A DNA stretch of 64,000 nucleotides from Yoonia sp034652275 (GCF_034652275.1 NZ_JAXIWG010000003.1:1-64000), one strand, 5' to 3'. Shown: positions 46,785 to 55,176, counted from the first letter of the stretch. Notes: a model not told the origin generated them from the sequence alone. Numbers and translations are program-made.

Positions 46785-46813
46785 TTGCCAGCTTGGGCGC
46801 AACCCCCTATACG
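46785..46813 (+). promoter_or_regulatory. Promoter of the S10 operon (rpsJ)
   Basis: TTGCCA (46785-46790), 17-base spacer, TATACG (46808-46813). It leaves a leader of about 120 bases before rpsJ. Confidence 0.75.
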
Positions 46814-46938
46814 GCCCCAATCCGACAAGGGTGCGCCATGCGTGCCCTTTTTACGTTGGACGAAAAGACGCGATGAGGGTTCTGGATGAGCCATGATCCT
46901 CCTCTCCGATCTAGGCCCTATTCAAAAAGGGTGATGAA

Positions 46939-47250
46939 ATGGCAGGTAGCCAAACCATCCGTATCCGCCTCAAGGCGTTTGATTTCCGGGTGCTCGACGC
47001 GAGCACAGCCGAAATCGTCAGCACAGCCAAGCGCACAGGCGCTTCTGTTCGCGGCCCGATCCCACTGCCGAACAAGATCGAAAAGTTCACTGTTCTGCGC
47101 GGCCCGCACATCGACAAGAAATCCCGCGACCAGTTCGAGATCCGCACGCACAAGCGCCTGCTCGACATCGTCGACCCGACACCACAGACCGTGGACGCGC
47201 TGATGAAGCTCGACCTCGCTGCTGGCGTTGACGTCCAGATTTCCGTGTAA
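46939..47250 (+). CDS. rpsJ: 30S ribosomal protein S10
   Basis: S10 (103 residues) binds the 30S head and also NusB/NusG in antitermination. It has SQTIRIRLKAFDFRVLDAS, the loop RGPIPLPNKIEKFTVLRGPH, and KKSRDQFEIRTHKRLLDI. AAAAAGGGTG precedes the ATG. It is the first gene of the S10 operon, 14 bases before rplC. Confidence 0.97.
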   Translation: MAGSQTIRIRLKAFDFRVLDASTAEIVSTAKRTGASVRGPIPLPNKIEKFTVLRGPHIDKKSRDQFEIRTHKRLLDIVDPTPQTVDALMKLDLAAGVDVQISV

Positions 47251-47264
47251 GGAGGGTTTTCAGA

Positions 47265-48119
47265 ATGCTCCGTACAGGACTTATCGCAAAGAAACTGGGC
47301 ATGACCCGGTTGTTCATGGAAGACGGCCGTCAGATCCCTGTCACCGTTCTTTCGCTGGAAAACCTGCAGGTTGTTGCACAGCGCACCGCTGACAAAGACG
47401 GCTATGTCGCTGTCCAGTTGGGTGCCGGTGCTGCCAAGGCAAAGCGTACAAGCCAGGCCATGCGTGGCCATTTCGCCGCCGCCAAGGTCGAACCAAAGCG
47501 CAAGGTTGCCGAATTCCGCGTCGCCCCCGAGAACATGATCAACGTCGGTGAAACACTGACCGCGAACCATTACTTCGAAGGCCAGTATGTGGACGTGTCC
47601 GGCACATCCATCGGTAAAGGTTTTGCCGGTGCGATGAAGCGGCACAACTTTGGCGGTCTGCGTGCTTCGCACGGTGTGTCCGTCAGCCACCGTTCGCACG
47701 GTTCCACTGGCCAGTGTCAGGATCCGGGCAAGGTGTTCAAAGGCAAGAAAATGGCCGGCCACATGGGTTCCGCCCGCGTGACGACCCAGAACCTGCAAGT
47801 CGTGCGCACCGATGCCGACCGTGGCCTGATCATGGTCAAGGGCGCGGTTCCCGGTTCGCGTGGCGGTTGGGTGACGCTCAAGGATGCGGTGAAAAAGCCG
47901 ACACCTGAAAACGTGATCTACCCTGCCGGTCTGAAGTCGCTCGACGAAGAAGCCAAGCGTCTGGCCGAAGAAGCCGCCGCCGCAGCCGCCGCTGAAGAAG
48001 CCGCAGCCGCAAAGGCCGCTGCCGAAGCAGAACAGGCCGCACTGGAAGCTGCTGAAGCCGCCGCAAACGAAGCCCCGGCTGATGCCGATACGACAGAGGG
48101 TGATAAAAATGAAGGCTGA
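47265..48119 (+). CDS. rplC: 50S ribosomal protein L3 with Ala/Glu-rich C-terminal extension
   Basis: L3 reaches the peptidyl transferase centre. Residues 1-224 form a normal L3, beginning MLRTGLIAKKLGMTRLF and including SHGSTGQCQDPGKVFKGKKM. Residues about 225-284 are an added low-complexity tail of alanine, glutamate and lysine (27 Ala in 59 residues), likely a charged helix followed by a disordered acidic end. Most bacterial L3 proteins stop near 205-220 residues. The tail is in frame and not a fusion with a known domain. Its final 11 bases overlap the start of rplD. AAGGAGGG precedes the ATG. Confidence 0.96.
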   Translation: MLRTGLIAKKLGMTRLFMEDGRQIPVTVLSLENLQVVAQRTADKDGYVAVQLGAGAAKAKRTSQAMRGHFAAAKVEPKRKVAEFRVAPENMINVGETLTANHYFEGQYVDVSGTSIGKGFAGAMKRHNFGGLRASHGVSVSHRSHGSTGQCQDPGKVFKGKKMAGHMGSARVTTQNLQVVRTDADRGLIMVKGAVPGSRGGWVTLKDAVKKPTPENVIYPAGLKSLDEEAKRLAEEAAAAAAAEEAAAAKAAAEAEQAALEAAEAAANEAPADADTTEGDKNEG

Positions 48120-48729
48120 TGCAATCAATCTGGAAGGCGCAAAGGCCGGTTCCGTCGAATTGAACGACGCGATCTTTGGTCTTGAGCCCCGCAAGGACAT
48201 CCTGCACCGTGTCGTCCGCTGGCAGCGCAACAAGGCCATGGCAGGCACACACGACGTGCTTGGCCGGTCGGAAGTGTCCTATTCCACCAAGAAGATCTAT
48301 CGCCAGAAAGGCACCGGCGGCGCACGTCACGGTTCCAAAGGCGCGCCGATCTTCCGGCACGGTGGTACCTACAAGGGCCCAACCCCGCGCAGCCACGCGC
48401 ACGAGCTGACCAAGAAGTTCCGCAAGCTGGGGCTCAAGCATGCCCTGTCCGCGAAAGTGGCAGCAGGCGAGCTGGTCATCGTGGACAGCATCGATGTGAA
48501 AGACGCAAAAACCTCGGCACTGGCCAAAATGGTCGGTTCGTTGGGTTGGAAGCGTGCGCTCATCATCGACGGGGCCGAAGTGAACGAAAACTTCGCCCGC
48601 GCAGCCGCCAACATCGAAACCATTAACGTTCTCCCATCCATGGGTGCCAACGTTTACGACATCCTGAAGTCGGACACGCTTGTCCTGACCAAGGCGGGTG
48701 TCGCAGCACTGGAGGCTCGTTTGTCATGA
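48109..48729 (+). CDS. rplD: 50S ribosomal protein L4
   Basis: L4 (206 residues) lines the exit tunnel and in E. coli represses the S10 operon. It contains RQKGTGGARHGSKGAPIFRHGG (the tunnel loop; given here as the region 48304-48363) and a normal C-terminal ending. The ATG at 48109 lies within the end of rplC, and GAGGGTGA precedes it. It overlaps rplW by four bases. Confidence 0.96.
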   Translation: MKADAINLEGAKAGSVELNDAIFGLEPRKDILHRVVRWQRNKAMAGTHDVLGRSEVSYSTKKIYRQKGTGGARHGSKGAPIFRHGGTYKGPTPRSHAHELTKKFRKLGLKHALSAKVAAGELVIVDSIDVKDAKTSALAKMVGSLGWKRALIIDGAEVNENFARAAANIETINVLPSMGANVYDILKSDTLVLTKAGVAALEARLS

Positions 48730-49022
48730 GCGTGAAAGCCGAACATTACGACGTGATCCGCAAGCCGATCATCACCGAGAAAGCGACGATGGCGTCCGAA
48801 GCCAACGCCGTCGTTTTCGAAGTCGCAATCGACGCCAACAAACCCCAGATCAAACAGGCCGTCGAGGCGCTGTTCGGTGTGAAGGTCAAGGCCGTGAACA
48901 CGACGATCACCAAAGGCAAGGTCAAGCGTTTCCGCGGTGCCCTGGGTACTCGCAAAGACGTGAAAAAGGCCTACGTGACCCTGGAAGCAGGCAACACGAT
49001 CGATATCTCCACCGGGCTGTAA
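48726..49022 (+). CDS. rplW: 50S ribosomal protein L23
   Basis: L23 (98 residues) sits at the tunnel exit and docks trigger factor and SRP. It opens with KAEHYDVIRKPIITEKAT, and the loop KVKAVNTTITKGKVKRFRG is typical; Glu of ITEKAT corresponds to the trigger-factor contact region. It is the last gene of the first S10 segment; a terminator follows and rplB is 1.6 kb away. Confidence 0.96.
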   Translation: MSVKAEHYDVIRKPIITEKATMASEANAVVFEVAIDANKPQIKQAVEALFGVKVKAVNTTITKGKVKRFRGALGTRKDVKKAYVTLEAGNTIDISTGL

Positions 49023-49046
49023 GGCTCAGGTGAGGTCGAAGAAAGA

Positions 49047-49078
49047 AAGCCCTCGCGGGAACGCGGGGGCTTTTTTGT
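49047..49078 (+). terminator. Terminator after rplW
   Basis: Arms AAAGCCCTCGCG (49047-49058) and CGCGGGGGCTTT (49063-49074) with a GGAA loop, one G-U pair and six T. It splits the S10 operon before the inserted islet. Confidence 0.93.
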
Positions 49079-49255
49079 TGGGCGGGAATAGTTGCACGTG
49101 CGAAGAAAAGTCCTTCATCGCTCATTCTCGGTACCGCCTCGCTTTCAGGATGGGCGGTTCGGGCACCCAACGGCGACGGGGCCATAAAATAATTGTGTTT
49201 GTAGCAAACCATATTACCCTAGCGCGAACCGCAATCGTCATCGGAAGCGCGAGCA

Positions 49256-50029
49256 TTGAAGAGGTTACTTTTGACATTATTGGCCGCTGCAGTGGTCTCA
49301 GCATGTGATGGAGGAAACTCCGACGGTGGAGGCGGTGGCGAAGCAGGTGCTCTCCTTGGAGCATTCGTAGTAGGCGGCGTGTTGGCTCTCGGAGAATTGG
49401 AAACCCGAAGACAACAGGCCGGGATTGATCAATTAGGCGATAGTGGCGCAATGATTGCACGGCGAGTGTTTGCTGGTCCGAGCCAATTTAACCCCGCGAA
49501 TTTCGATGTTTATGGCGTTGTTGCTTTCCCGTCAGCGCCAACGTCTGCAAACAGGTCGCGATTTGTTATGATCTGCGAGGCGTTTATGCAGGGAATTTCA
49601 CCAGTAAGTGAAACAGACTCGGCTAGAGCAAACTTAGCACTTACGGTATGGCCGGTGCAAAAAGAGATCACTGACCAGCAAATAGGGTTTCGTTTAACTG
49701 AGGCATGCACAAACGCTACCGATCTGTATGATGCAAAAACATCTCGTGACGTTATTGATGCAGCTAATCGCTCAGGCCAAAATGTTGATGGTCGGGGGCC
49801 ATTTCTTATCGCTTGGAGTCCAGGCGCACAATTTACAAACGAAGCGCGATACATAGCCTTCATTGACATGTCGCGGGTTAACCGACCATCTGAAGCTATT
49901 GAACGCATCAGAGAATGGCGGAGATTGGTAGTCTCAGAGCCTGAGACTTGGGAGCAGCGCTGGAGTGCCGGACGTTTCAAACAATTCGGTGACGAATTTT
50001 ACGCTTTTGTCGGGCCTCTATTGGAGTAG
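49256..50029 (+). CDS. Lipoprotein of unknown function in rplW-rplB islet
   Basis: This 257-residue protein has a lipoprotein signal ending SAC (Cys17), followed by a Gly/Ser linker (GGNSDGGGGG) and a hydrophobic stretch LLGAFVVGGVLALGE near 33-47. The remainder is a soluble domain with three further cysteines (RFVMICEAF, TEACTNAT). I do not recognise the family. The start is TTG at 49256 with GGAAG upstream. Codon use is AT-richer than in neighbouring genes, which fits recent transfer. A 97-residue membrane protein follows 13 bases later and may be a partner. Confidence 0.7.
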   Translation: MKRLLLTLLAAAVVSACDGGNSDGGGGGEAGALLGAFVVGGVLALGELETRRQQAGIDQLGDSGAMIARRVFAGPSQFNPANFDVYGVVAFPSAPTSANRSRFVMICEAFMQGISPVSETDSARANLALTVWPVQKEITDQQIGFRLTEACTNATDLYDAKTSRDVIDAANRSGQNVDGRGPFLIAWSPGAQFTNEARYIAFIDMSRVNRPSEAIERIREWRRLVVSEPETWEQRWSAGRFKQFGDEFYAFVGPLLE

Positions 50030-50042
50030 TTGTTAAATTGCC

Positions 50043-50336
50043 ATGATCGAACAGTTCTTGAATGTTCTTTTTAAGCTTTTGTCTTTAAGAAGCGCTGTAC
50101 TGGTCGCCATACTACTTGGTGCTGCGATTGCGATTCCAATTGCTATTTGGCAGGTAACCTATTTTCAGATTGAAACAGTCGGCGAAGTGCGAGCAATGCT
50201 AATTACCAGTTATGTGGTAGGTCAGGTGATTGCGATCATAGTCCTATGGTTAAAGAGACGAGTGGCAGCTGTGTTCTTAAGGCGTAGTGGTCGCCCAGAT
50301 AGCAAAAGTCCGTGGCGGCAGGACGAAAATGAGTGA
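50043..50336 (+). CDS. Two-helix small membrane protein in rplW-rplB islet
   Basis: This 97-residue protein has two predicted transmembrane helices (about 16-36 and 50-70) and a basic, then polar, C-terminal tail of about 27 residues (KRRVAAVFLRRSGRPDSK). No family is recognised. Its AT-rich composition and close spacing to the preceding lipoprotein gene suggest one transcript and possibly one membrane complex. No good ribosome-binding site is visible, so it may depend on translation of the upstream gene. Confidence 0.55.
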   Translation: MIEQFLNVLFKLLSLRSAVLVAILLGAAIAIPIAIWQVTYFQIETVGEVRAMLITSYVVGQVIAIIVLWLKRRVAAVFLRRSGRPDSKSPWRQDENE

Positions 50337-50394
50337 CACAGACTGTTCAGCAAGCCCAGCCGTTACGAGACTTGCGGTTTTATCTACTCGTCTC

Positions 50395-50423
50395 TAGACA
50401 CCCCCCGACCTCCCCGCTATACG
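50395..50423 (+). promoter_or_regulatory. Promoter of rplB segment
   Basis: TAGACA (50395-50400), 17-base spacer, TATACG (50418-50423). It restarts transcription of the ribosomal genes after the islet. Confidence 0.72.
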
Positions 50424-50497
50424 CCACCAATCACGGCCTCGGATTCGTTCCGGGGCCTTGTGTCTTATGCGCAGGCTAGGGTTCGCCCCGGCAATCG

Positions 50498-50518
50498 TAG
50501 GTCGGGGTTCACCCCGAC
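50498..50518 (+). repeat. GTAGG-type palindrome in rplB leader
   Basis: GTAGGTCGGGGTTCACCCCGAC, with stem GTCGGGGT/ACCCCGAC. A further perfect 8-base hairpin GTCCCGGA/TCCGGGAC lies at 50559-50578, 24 bases before rplB. Both are in the rplB 5' leader. Confidence 0.6.
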
Positions 50519-50602
50519 AACCCTTCACTTGGGGACCTTCGGGGCCCTGTAAACCATAGTCCCGGACCTGTCCGGGACGCCAAGCAAACGGAAGAAGCTA
50601 AC

Positions 50603-51445
50603 ATGGCATTAAAGTCGTACAAACCGACGACGCCAGGCCAGCGCGGGCTGGTGCTGATCGACCGTTCGGAGCTTTGGAAAGGTCGCCCTGTCAAGGCCCT
50701 CACAGAGGGTCTGAGCAAATCGGGCGGACGGAACAACACCGGACGGATCACAATGCGTCGCATTGGTGGGGGCGCAAAGCGTCTTTACCGCATCGTCGAT
50801 TTCAAGCGCAACAAGCTGGACATGACAGCCGTTGTTGCACGTATCGAATACGATCCGAACCGGACAGCATTCATTGCGCTGATCCAGTACGAAGACGGCA
50901 CCCAGACCTATATTCTGGCGCCACAGCGTCTGGCGATCGGTGACAAGGTCATCGCCTCGGCCAAGGCTGACATCAAGCCGGGCAACGCGATGCCTTTCTC
51001 GGGCATGCCCATCGGGACAATCGTCCACAACATCGAACTCAAGGCAGGCAAAGGCGGCCAGATCGCCCGTGCAGCCGGCACCTATGCCCAGTTCGTCGGT
51101 CGCGATGGCGGCTATGCGCAGATCCGCCTGTCGTCCGGCGAATTGCGTCTGGTCCGTCAGGAATGCATGGCCACCGTCGGTGCCGTGTCGAACCCCGACA
51201 ACAGCAACCAGAACATCGGTAAGGCCGGTCGCAACCGTCACAAGGGCATTCGCCCATCTGTGCGCGGTGTCGCGATGAACCCGATCGACCACCCGCATGG
51301 TGGTGGTGAAGGCCGGACATCCGGTGGCCGGACGCCTGTGACCCCATGGGGTAAGGATACCAAAGGTACCCGCACCCGTAACAAGAACAAAGCATCGCAG
51401 CGCCTGATCGTGCGCACGCGTCATGCCAAGAAGAAGGGTCGGTAA
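50603..51445 (+). CDS. rplB: 50S ribosomal protein L2
   Basis: L2 (280 residues) is needed for subunit association and peptide bond formation. It has MALKSYKPTTPGQRGLVLID, GRNNTGRITMRRIGGGAKR and the C-terminal signature MNPIDHPHGGGEGRTSGGR with the conserved His. GGAAGAAG precedes the ATG. It is the first gene of the second S10 segment. Confidence 0.97.
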   Translation: MALKSYKPTTPGQRGLVLIDRSELWKGRPVKALTEGLSKSGGRNNTGRITMRRIGGGAKRLYRIVDFKRNKLDMTAVVARIEYDPNRTAFIALIQYEDGTQTYILAPQRLAIGDKVIASAKADIKPGNAMPFSGMPIGTIVHNIELKAGKGGQIARAAGTYAQFVGRDGGYAQIRLSSGELRLVRQECMATVGAVSNPDNSNQNIGKAGRNRHKGIRPSVRGVAMNPIDHPHGGGEGRTSGGRTPVTPWGKDTKGTRTRNKNKASQRLIVRTRHAKKKGR

Positions 51446-51447
51446 TA

Positions 51448-51726
51448 ATGGCTCGTTCCGTCTGGAAAGGCCCGTTCGTCGACGCCTATGTCTTGAAAAA
51501 GGCAGAAGCAACGCGCGAAAGCGGCCGCAACGAAGTGATCAAGATCTGGTCGCGTCGTTCCACTATCCTGCCTCAGTTCGTTGGCCTGACCTTCGCGGTC
51601 TACAACGGCAAGAAGCACATCCCTGTCAACGTCACGGAAGACATGATCGGTCAGAAGTTTGGTGAATATTCGCCAACACGGACCTACACAGGTCACGCCG
51701 CCGACAAAAAAGCGAAGCGGAAATAA
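51448..51726 (+). CDS. rpsS: 30S ribosomal protein S19
   Basis: S19 (92 residues) is in the 30S head next to S13. It starts MARSVWKGPFVDAYVLKKAE and has IWSRRSTILPQFVGLTFAVY and KFGEYSPTRTYTGHAADKKA. Only two bases separate it from the rplB stop and three from rplV. Confidence 0.97.
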   Translation: MARSVWKGPFVDAYVLKKAEATRESGRNEVIKIWSRRSTILPQFVGLTFAVYNGKKHIPVNVTEDMIGQKFGEYSPTRTYTGHAADKKAKRK

Positions 51727-51729
51727 GCC

Positions 51730-52110
51730 ATGAGCAAGGATAAGAATCCCCGCCGCGTGGCCGATAACGAAGCAATGGCAAAACTGCGCATGCTCCGTAC
51801 ATCCCCGCAAAAGCTGAACCTCGTTGCTGCGCTGATCCGTGGCAAGAAAGTCGAAAAGGCCCTGCAGGACCTGACTTTCTCCAAAAAGCGGATCTCGGAC
51901 GATGTGAAGAAATGTCTTCAGTCGGCCATCGCCAACGCCGAAAACAACCACAATCTGGATGTTGACGCGCTGGTCGTTGCAGAGGCTTACGTCGGCAAGA
52001 ACCTGATCATGAAGCGGGGCCGCCCACGGGCGCGTGGCCGTTTCGGCAAGATCGTCAAGCCGTTTTCAGAACTGACCATCAAGGTGCGTCAAGTTGAGGA
52101 GCAATCATAA
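51730..52110 (+). CDS. rplV: 50S ribosomal protein L22
   Basis: L22 (126 residues) forms part of the exit tunnel. It has the typical LRTSPQKLNLVAALIRGKKV and the C-terminal hairpin RGRPRARGRFGKIVKP that reaches the constriction where macrolides bind. The stop overlaps the rpsC start (TAATG). Confidence 0.97.
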   Translation: MSKDKNPRRVADNEAMAKLRMLRTSPQKLNLVAALIRGKKVEKALQDLTFSKKRISDDVKKCLQSAIANAENNHNLDVDALVVAEAYVGKNLIMKRGRPRARGRFGKIVKPFSELTIKVRQVEEQS

Positions 52111-52826
52111 TGGGTAACAAAGTAAACCCTATCGGGATGCGTCTTCAGGTCAACCGCACCTGGGACAGCCGCTGGTTCGCGAACACCAAGGAATATGGTG
52201 ATTTGCTGCTGGAGGACCTGAAGATCAAGGCGTTCATCCGCAAAGAATGCGCACAATCCGGCGTCAGCCGCGTGATCATCGAACGTCCGCACAAAAAGTG
52301 CCGCGTCACGATCCATGCTGCCCGTCCCGGCGTGATCATCGGCAAGAAAGGTGCAGACATCGAAGGTCTGCGTCAGAAGCTGGCGAACCTGACCAAATCG
52401 GAATTGCACCTCAACATCGTTGAAGTGCGCAAGCCCGAACTGGACGCAGCGCTGGTCGCTGAATCCATCGGTCAGCAGCTGGAACGCCGGGTGTCGTTCC
52501 GTCGTGCGATGAAACGTGCTGTGCAGAACGCCATGCGCATGGGCGCCCTGGGGATCCGGGTCAACCTTGCCGGTCGTCTGGGCGGTGCCGAAATCGCGCG
52601 GACCGAATGGTACCGTGAAGGTCGCGTGCCGCTGCACACATTGCGTGCGGACATCGACTATGCGCTCTACGAAGCCATGACGCCCTATGGCATCATCGGC
52701 ATCAAGGTCTTCATCTACAAAGGTGAGATCATGGAGCATGACCCGCAAGGCCACGACCGTAAACATGCCGAGCTTCAGGAAGGCGCTATCCCGCGCGGTC
52801 CTGGCGGCCCGCGTCGCGACAGGTAA
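52110..52826 (+). CDS. rpsC: 30S ribosomal protein S3
   Basis: S3 (238 residues) lines the mRNA entry site. It has MGNKVNPIGMRLQVNRTWDS at the start, a KH domain with RPGVIIGKKGADIEGL, and a C-terminal domain with LAGRLGGAEIARTEWYREGR. Length is normal. It is coupled to rplV and is 12 bases before rplP. Confidence 0.97.
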   Translation: MGNKVNPIGMRLQVNRTWDSRWFANTKEYGDLLLEDLKIKAFIRKECAQSGVSRVIIERPHKKCRVTIHAARPGVIIGKKGADIEGLRQKLANLTKSELHLNIVEVRKPELDAALVAESIGQQLERRVSFRRAMKRAVQNAMRMGALGIRVNLAGRLGGAEIARTEWYREGRVPLHTLRADIDYALYEAMTPYGIIGIKVFIYKGEIMEHDPQGHDRKHAELQEGAIPRGPGGPRRDR

Positions 52827-52838
52827 GGAGTAGAGAAG

Positions 52839-53252
52839 ATGCTGCAACCAAAGCGCACGAAACACCGCAAGCTGCACAAAGGCCGTATCCGTGGTGAAGC
52901 AAAGGGCGGGTCCGACCTGAACTTTGGCACGTACGGTCTGAAAGCGACCGAGCCGGAGCGGATCACCGCCCGCCAGATCGAAGCGGCGCGTCGCGCCATG
53001 ACGCGTCACATGAAGCGTCAGGGCCGCGTCTGGATCCGGATTTTCCCGGATCTGCCCGTGACCTCCAAGCCCATCGAAGTGCGGATGGGTAAAGGTAAGG
53101 GTTCGATCGACTTTTGGGCATGCAAGGTCAAACCCGGCCGCGTGATGTTCGAAATCGACGGCGTCAGCGAAGAAATCGCACGCGAGGCCCTGCGCCTTGC
53201 CGCGATGAAACTGCCGATCAAAACACGCACCGTGGTGCGCGAAGACTGGTAA
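52839..53252 (+). CDS. rplP: 50S ribosomal protein L16
   Basis: L16 (137 residues) helps place A-site tRNA. It has MLQPKRTKHRKLHKGRIRGE, FGTYGLKATEPERITARQIE and RMGKGKGSIDFWACKVKPGR. The conserved Arg of RITARQIEAARRAM is present. A terminator follows 41 bases after the stop and rpmC is 2 kb away. Confidence 0.97.
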   Translation: MLQPKRTKHRKLHKGRIRGEAKGGSDLNFGTYGLKATEPERITARQIEAARRAMTRHMKRQGRVWIRIFPDLPVTSKPIEVRMGKGKGSIDFWACKVKPGRVMFEIDGVSEEIAREALRLAAMKLPIKTRTVVREDW

Positions 53253-53292
53253 GTCCGGGGCAACCCGACCTTCCGAATTGTCGAAAGATCAG

Positions 53293-53323
53293 AACCCCCG
53301 TCGAGATATCGGCGGGGGTTTTT
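53293..53323 (+). terminator. Terminator after rplP
   Basis: Arms AACCCCCG (53293-53300) and CGGGGGTT (53313-53320), extended by a G-U and a C-G pair, then five T. It ends the second S10 segment. Confidence 0.9.
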
Positions 53324-53379
53324 GCTTGACGAAAGCATGCAAACAGGGCGCTACTGGACAATCGTTTTTGCTGACTTGG

Positions 53380-54189
53380 ATGGTGAACGTGGAAGCGATC
53401 ATTCTATGCGGTGGTGAAGCTGTGCGATGGGCCAACCACATGGGTGTACCAAAACATCTGGTCCCGATTGATTCCGTTCCGCTTTTGCACAACACGCTTG
53501 CCAAGCTGCGGCAGTCGGGAATAACCCGCATCGTCATCGCGGGGCGGGGCGAGGATTATCACTTACCCCAGACGGGCTATCTGGATGTCCCGCAAGAGAC
53601 CTGCACAGCACCGGCGGATAAATTCAATTCCTCGCGCGCGCTTTGGTCGAAAAGCGGTCTGACGGCCCTGTTGTTTGGCGACGTGTTTTTCTCGGATGCG
53701 GCGATCGCGACTTTGCGACAGTCACAGCCAGACGCGATCGCCTTTCTCGGGCGGTTGACGGGCAGCCGCATTACCGGCTGCGCCTCTCCGGAAATCTTTG
53801 CTCTGACCTTCGGCCCTCTTGCGCATCACGTGCTTGATGACGCCTTGGCGCAAATCGCGACCGCGCCGACAGCGCGGCCAACAGGCTGGCAGCTTTACAA
53901 CATCCTGGCTGACAAAGCGGCTGTTGGGGATCTTCCTGTGCCGCTCAGGCTGACATTCAACCATGTCGATGATCTGACCGAAGACTTCGATTTCCCCGAA
54001 GACTATCAACACTGGCAGTCCCAAAGGGCCAAAGCCGGTCAGGTCAGGATGACCGACGTCGCCAGTGATAGGCAGGCGGCACAGCAACGCATGAAACGGG
54101 TCTGGCAGGTCAGAGCGCAACTTGCACTGCTTGTAGGTTTTCTGACCGGTGTCTTCGTGACGCTGCTGGCCTGGCTGGTGGGGGCGTGA
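53380..54189 (+). CDS. Nucleotidyltransferase-like (GT-A fold) protein with C-terminal membrane anchor
   Basis: This 269-residue protein starts with AIILCGGEAVRWANHMGVPK (residues 6-25), the nucleotide-binding loop of sugar-phosphate and choline-phosphate nucleotidyltransferases with the Arg and PK residues. LLFGDVFFSD near residue 95 could supply the metal-binding Asp. The last ~24 residues form a hydrophobic helix, suggesting a tail anchor in the inner membrane, which is unusual for these enzymes. The substrate is unknown. ATG at 53380 is chosen; GTG at 53383 and 53389 are alternatives. It is inserted between rplP and rpmC. A weak TTGACG at 53326 could be its -35. Confidence 0.68.
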   Translation: MVNVEAIILCGGEAVRWANHMGVPKHLVPIDSVPLLHNTLAKLRQSGITRIVIAGRGEDYHLPQTGYLDVPQETCTAPADKFNSSRALWSKSGLTALLFGDVFFSDAAIATLRQSQPDAIAFLGRLTGSRITGCASPEIFALTFGPLAHHVLDDALAQIATAPTARPTGWQLYNILADKAAVGDLPVPLRLTFNHVDDLTEDFDFPEDYQHWQSQRAKAGQVRMTDVASDRQAAQQRMKRVWQVRAQLALLVGFLTGVFVTLLAWLVGA

Positions 54190-54193
54190 CGCC

Positions 54194-54391
54194 CTAGGAC
54201 AGACGCATCGCTTTGCGCTGGTTCTCCGGTGTCGCCATATACCAGTCGCGGGTTCTTTCAAACGCCTGCATCAGCTTGCGGTCATTGCCGCAAATCTGGG
54301 CGATCTGTGCGGCGAATTCACTGTCTGTTAGACCGTAGAACGCCTTGGCGGCGCGGTCTGCTTCGTTGGTGTGGTTCCGATCCGGTGTCAT
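54194..54391 (-). CDS. Small uncharacterised protein
   Basis: This 65-residue soluble protein is rich in Ala and charged residues, with a probable helical core (EADRAAKAFYGLTDSEFAAQ and NDRKLMQAFERTRDWYM). It has one Cys and no signal or membrane segment. AAAGGAG lies six bases before the ATG, which is strong evidence that it is translated. I do not recognise a family. It is convergent with the nucleotidyltransferase gene, four bases apart. Confidence 0.65.
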   Translation of the reverse strand: MTPDRNHTNEADRAAKAFYGLTDSEFAAQIAQICGNDRKLMQAFERTRDWYMATPENQRKAMRLS

Positions 54392-54496
54392 AGGTTACTC
54401 CTTTGCTGGGCTTATCCTAACCCAATGCGGTGAATTTGAGGTGAAAACGCGACCTCTGTTTATTCACGTCGTCGCATTGCGCTGAGTTTCGCAGCC

Positions 54497-55117
54497 TCAA
54501 CCCCAGCTGTAATTGAAACTGACGCTGATCCGTTCTTCTTCCTCTGCCATGTTCATCGGCACCTCGTGGCGCAGCCAGCTTTCCCACAGAAGCACGTCGC
54601 CCACCACGGGGGCGACGTAGACAAACTGGCGCAATTCCTCGCGTGCGGATTTCTGGCGGGGCGGGGCGGCCATCATCATCGCAAGGCGCGGGTCCTCGAA
54701 CTTGATCGCGCTGGCCCCTTCAGGCATGGCGACATAGGTCGTGCCGCTAATGACTGAATGGGGGTGGATATGGCCAGTGTGGATGCCACCGGGGGGCAGA
54801 ATGTTGATCCAGATATCCTCGAGCTTCAGCGCCTTGTCGCCAAGGTCGAATTCAAGGTCCTTTACGAAAGCGGCAACATGCTTGTCCAGCACGGCGACAA
54901 GGTCCTTGAATATCGGAAACCGCCACGGCAGATCGGTCAGCGACGCATAGGACGTGTAGCCGGGATAGCCCTGTTCTTCGCACCACTGCTGGCCGGCCTC
55001 ATCGTCATCGGCAATCACAAGACAAGAGTTTTCCAGCTCGCCCGGATCTATCGCCCCATGGGCAGAGAGCTGGGCTTGATAAAGACGGGTGGCGAAAAGC
55101 GATTTGATATTGGTCAT
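54497..55117 (-). CDS. 2OG-Fe(II) oxygenase-like protein (TIGR02466 type)
   Basis: This 206-residue protein resembles the putative 2OG-Fe(II) oxygenase family TIGR02466. Likely iron ligands are in GGIHTGHIHPHSVISGTTYV (about residue 107-126) and the distal His of LLWESWLRHEVPMN (about 180), followed by RISVSFNY with the Arg that binds 2-oxoglutarate. Homologues usually have HPN where this has HPH, so the second ligand is uncertain. The substrate is unknown; some relatives act on phage or small peptides, but nothing here supports that. The ATG at 55117 gives the family start. It diverges from rpmC. Confidence 0.75.
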   Translation of the reverse strand: MTNIKSLFATRLYQAQLSAHGAIDPGELENSCLVIADDDEAGQQWCEEQGYPGYTSYASLTDLPWRFPIFKDLVAVLDKHVAAFVKDLEFDLGDKALKLEDIWINILPPGGIHTGHIHPHSVISGTTYVAMPEGASAIKFEDPRLAMMMAAPPRQKSAREELRQFVYVAPVVGDVLLWESWLRHEVPMNMAEEEERISVSFNYSWG

Positions 55118-55176
55118 GCGCCTGTCATATCCAGTTTCCACGCAACGGTATAGTGTCGCCTCGTATCTTGCTGTGC

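Noticed and set aside
49079..49255. A possible short gene between the rplW terminator and the islet lipoprotein
   Set aside because: No frame has a start with a ribosome-binding site and a plausible protein; it is treated as non-coding spacer and possible promoter region.
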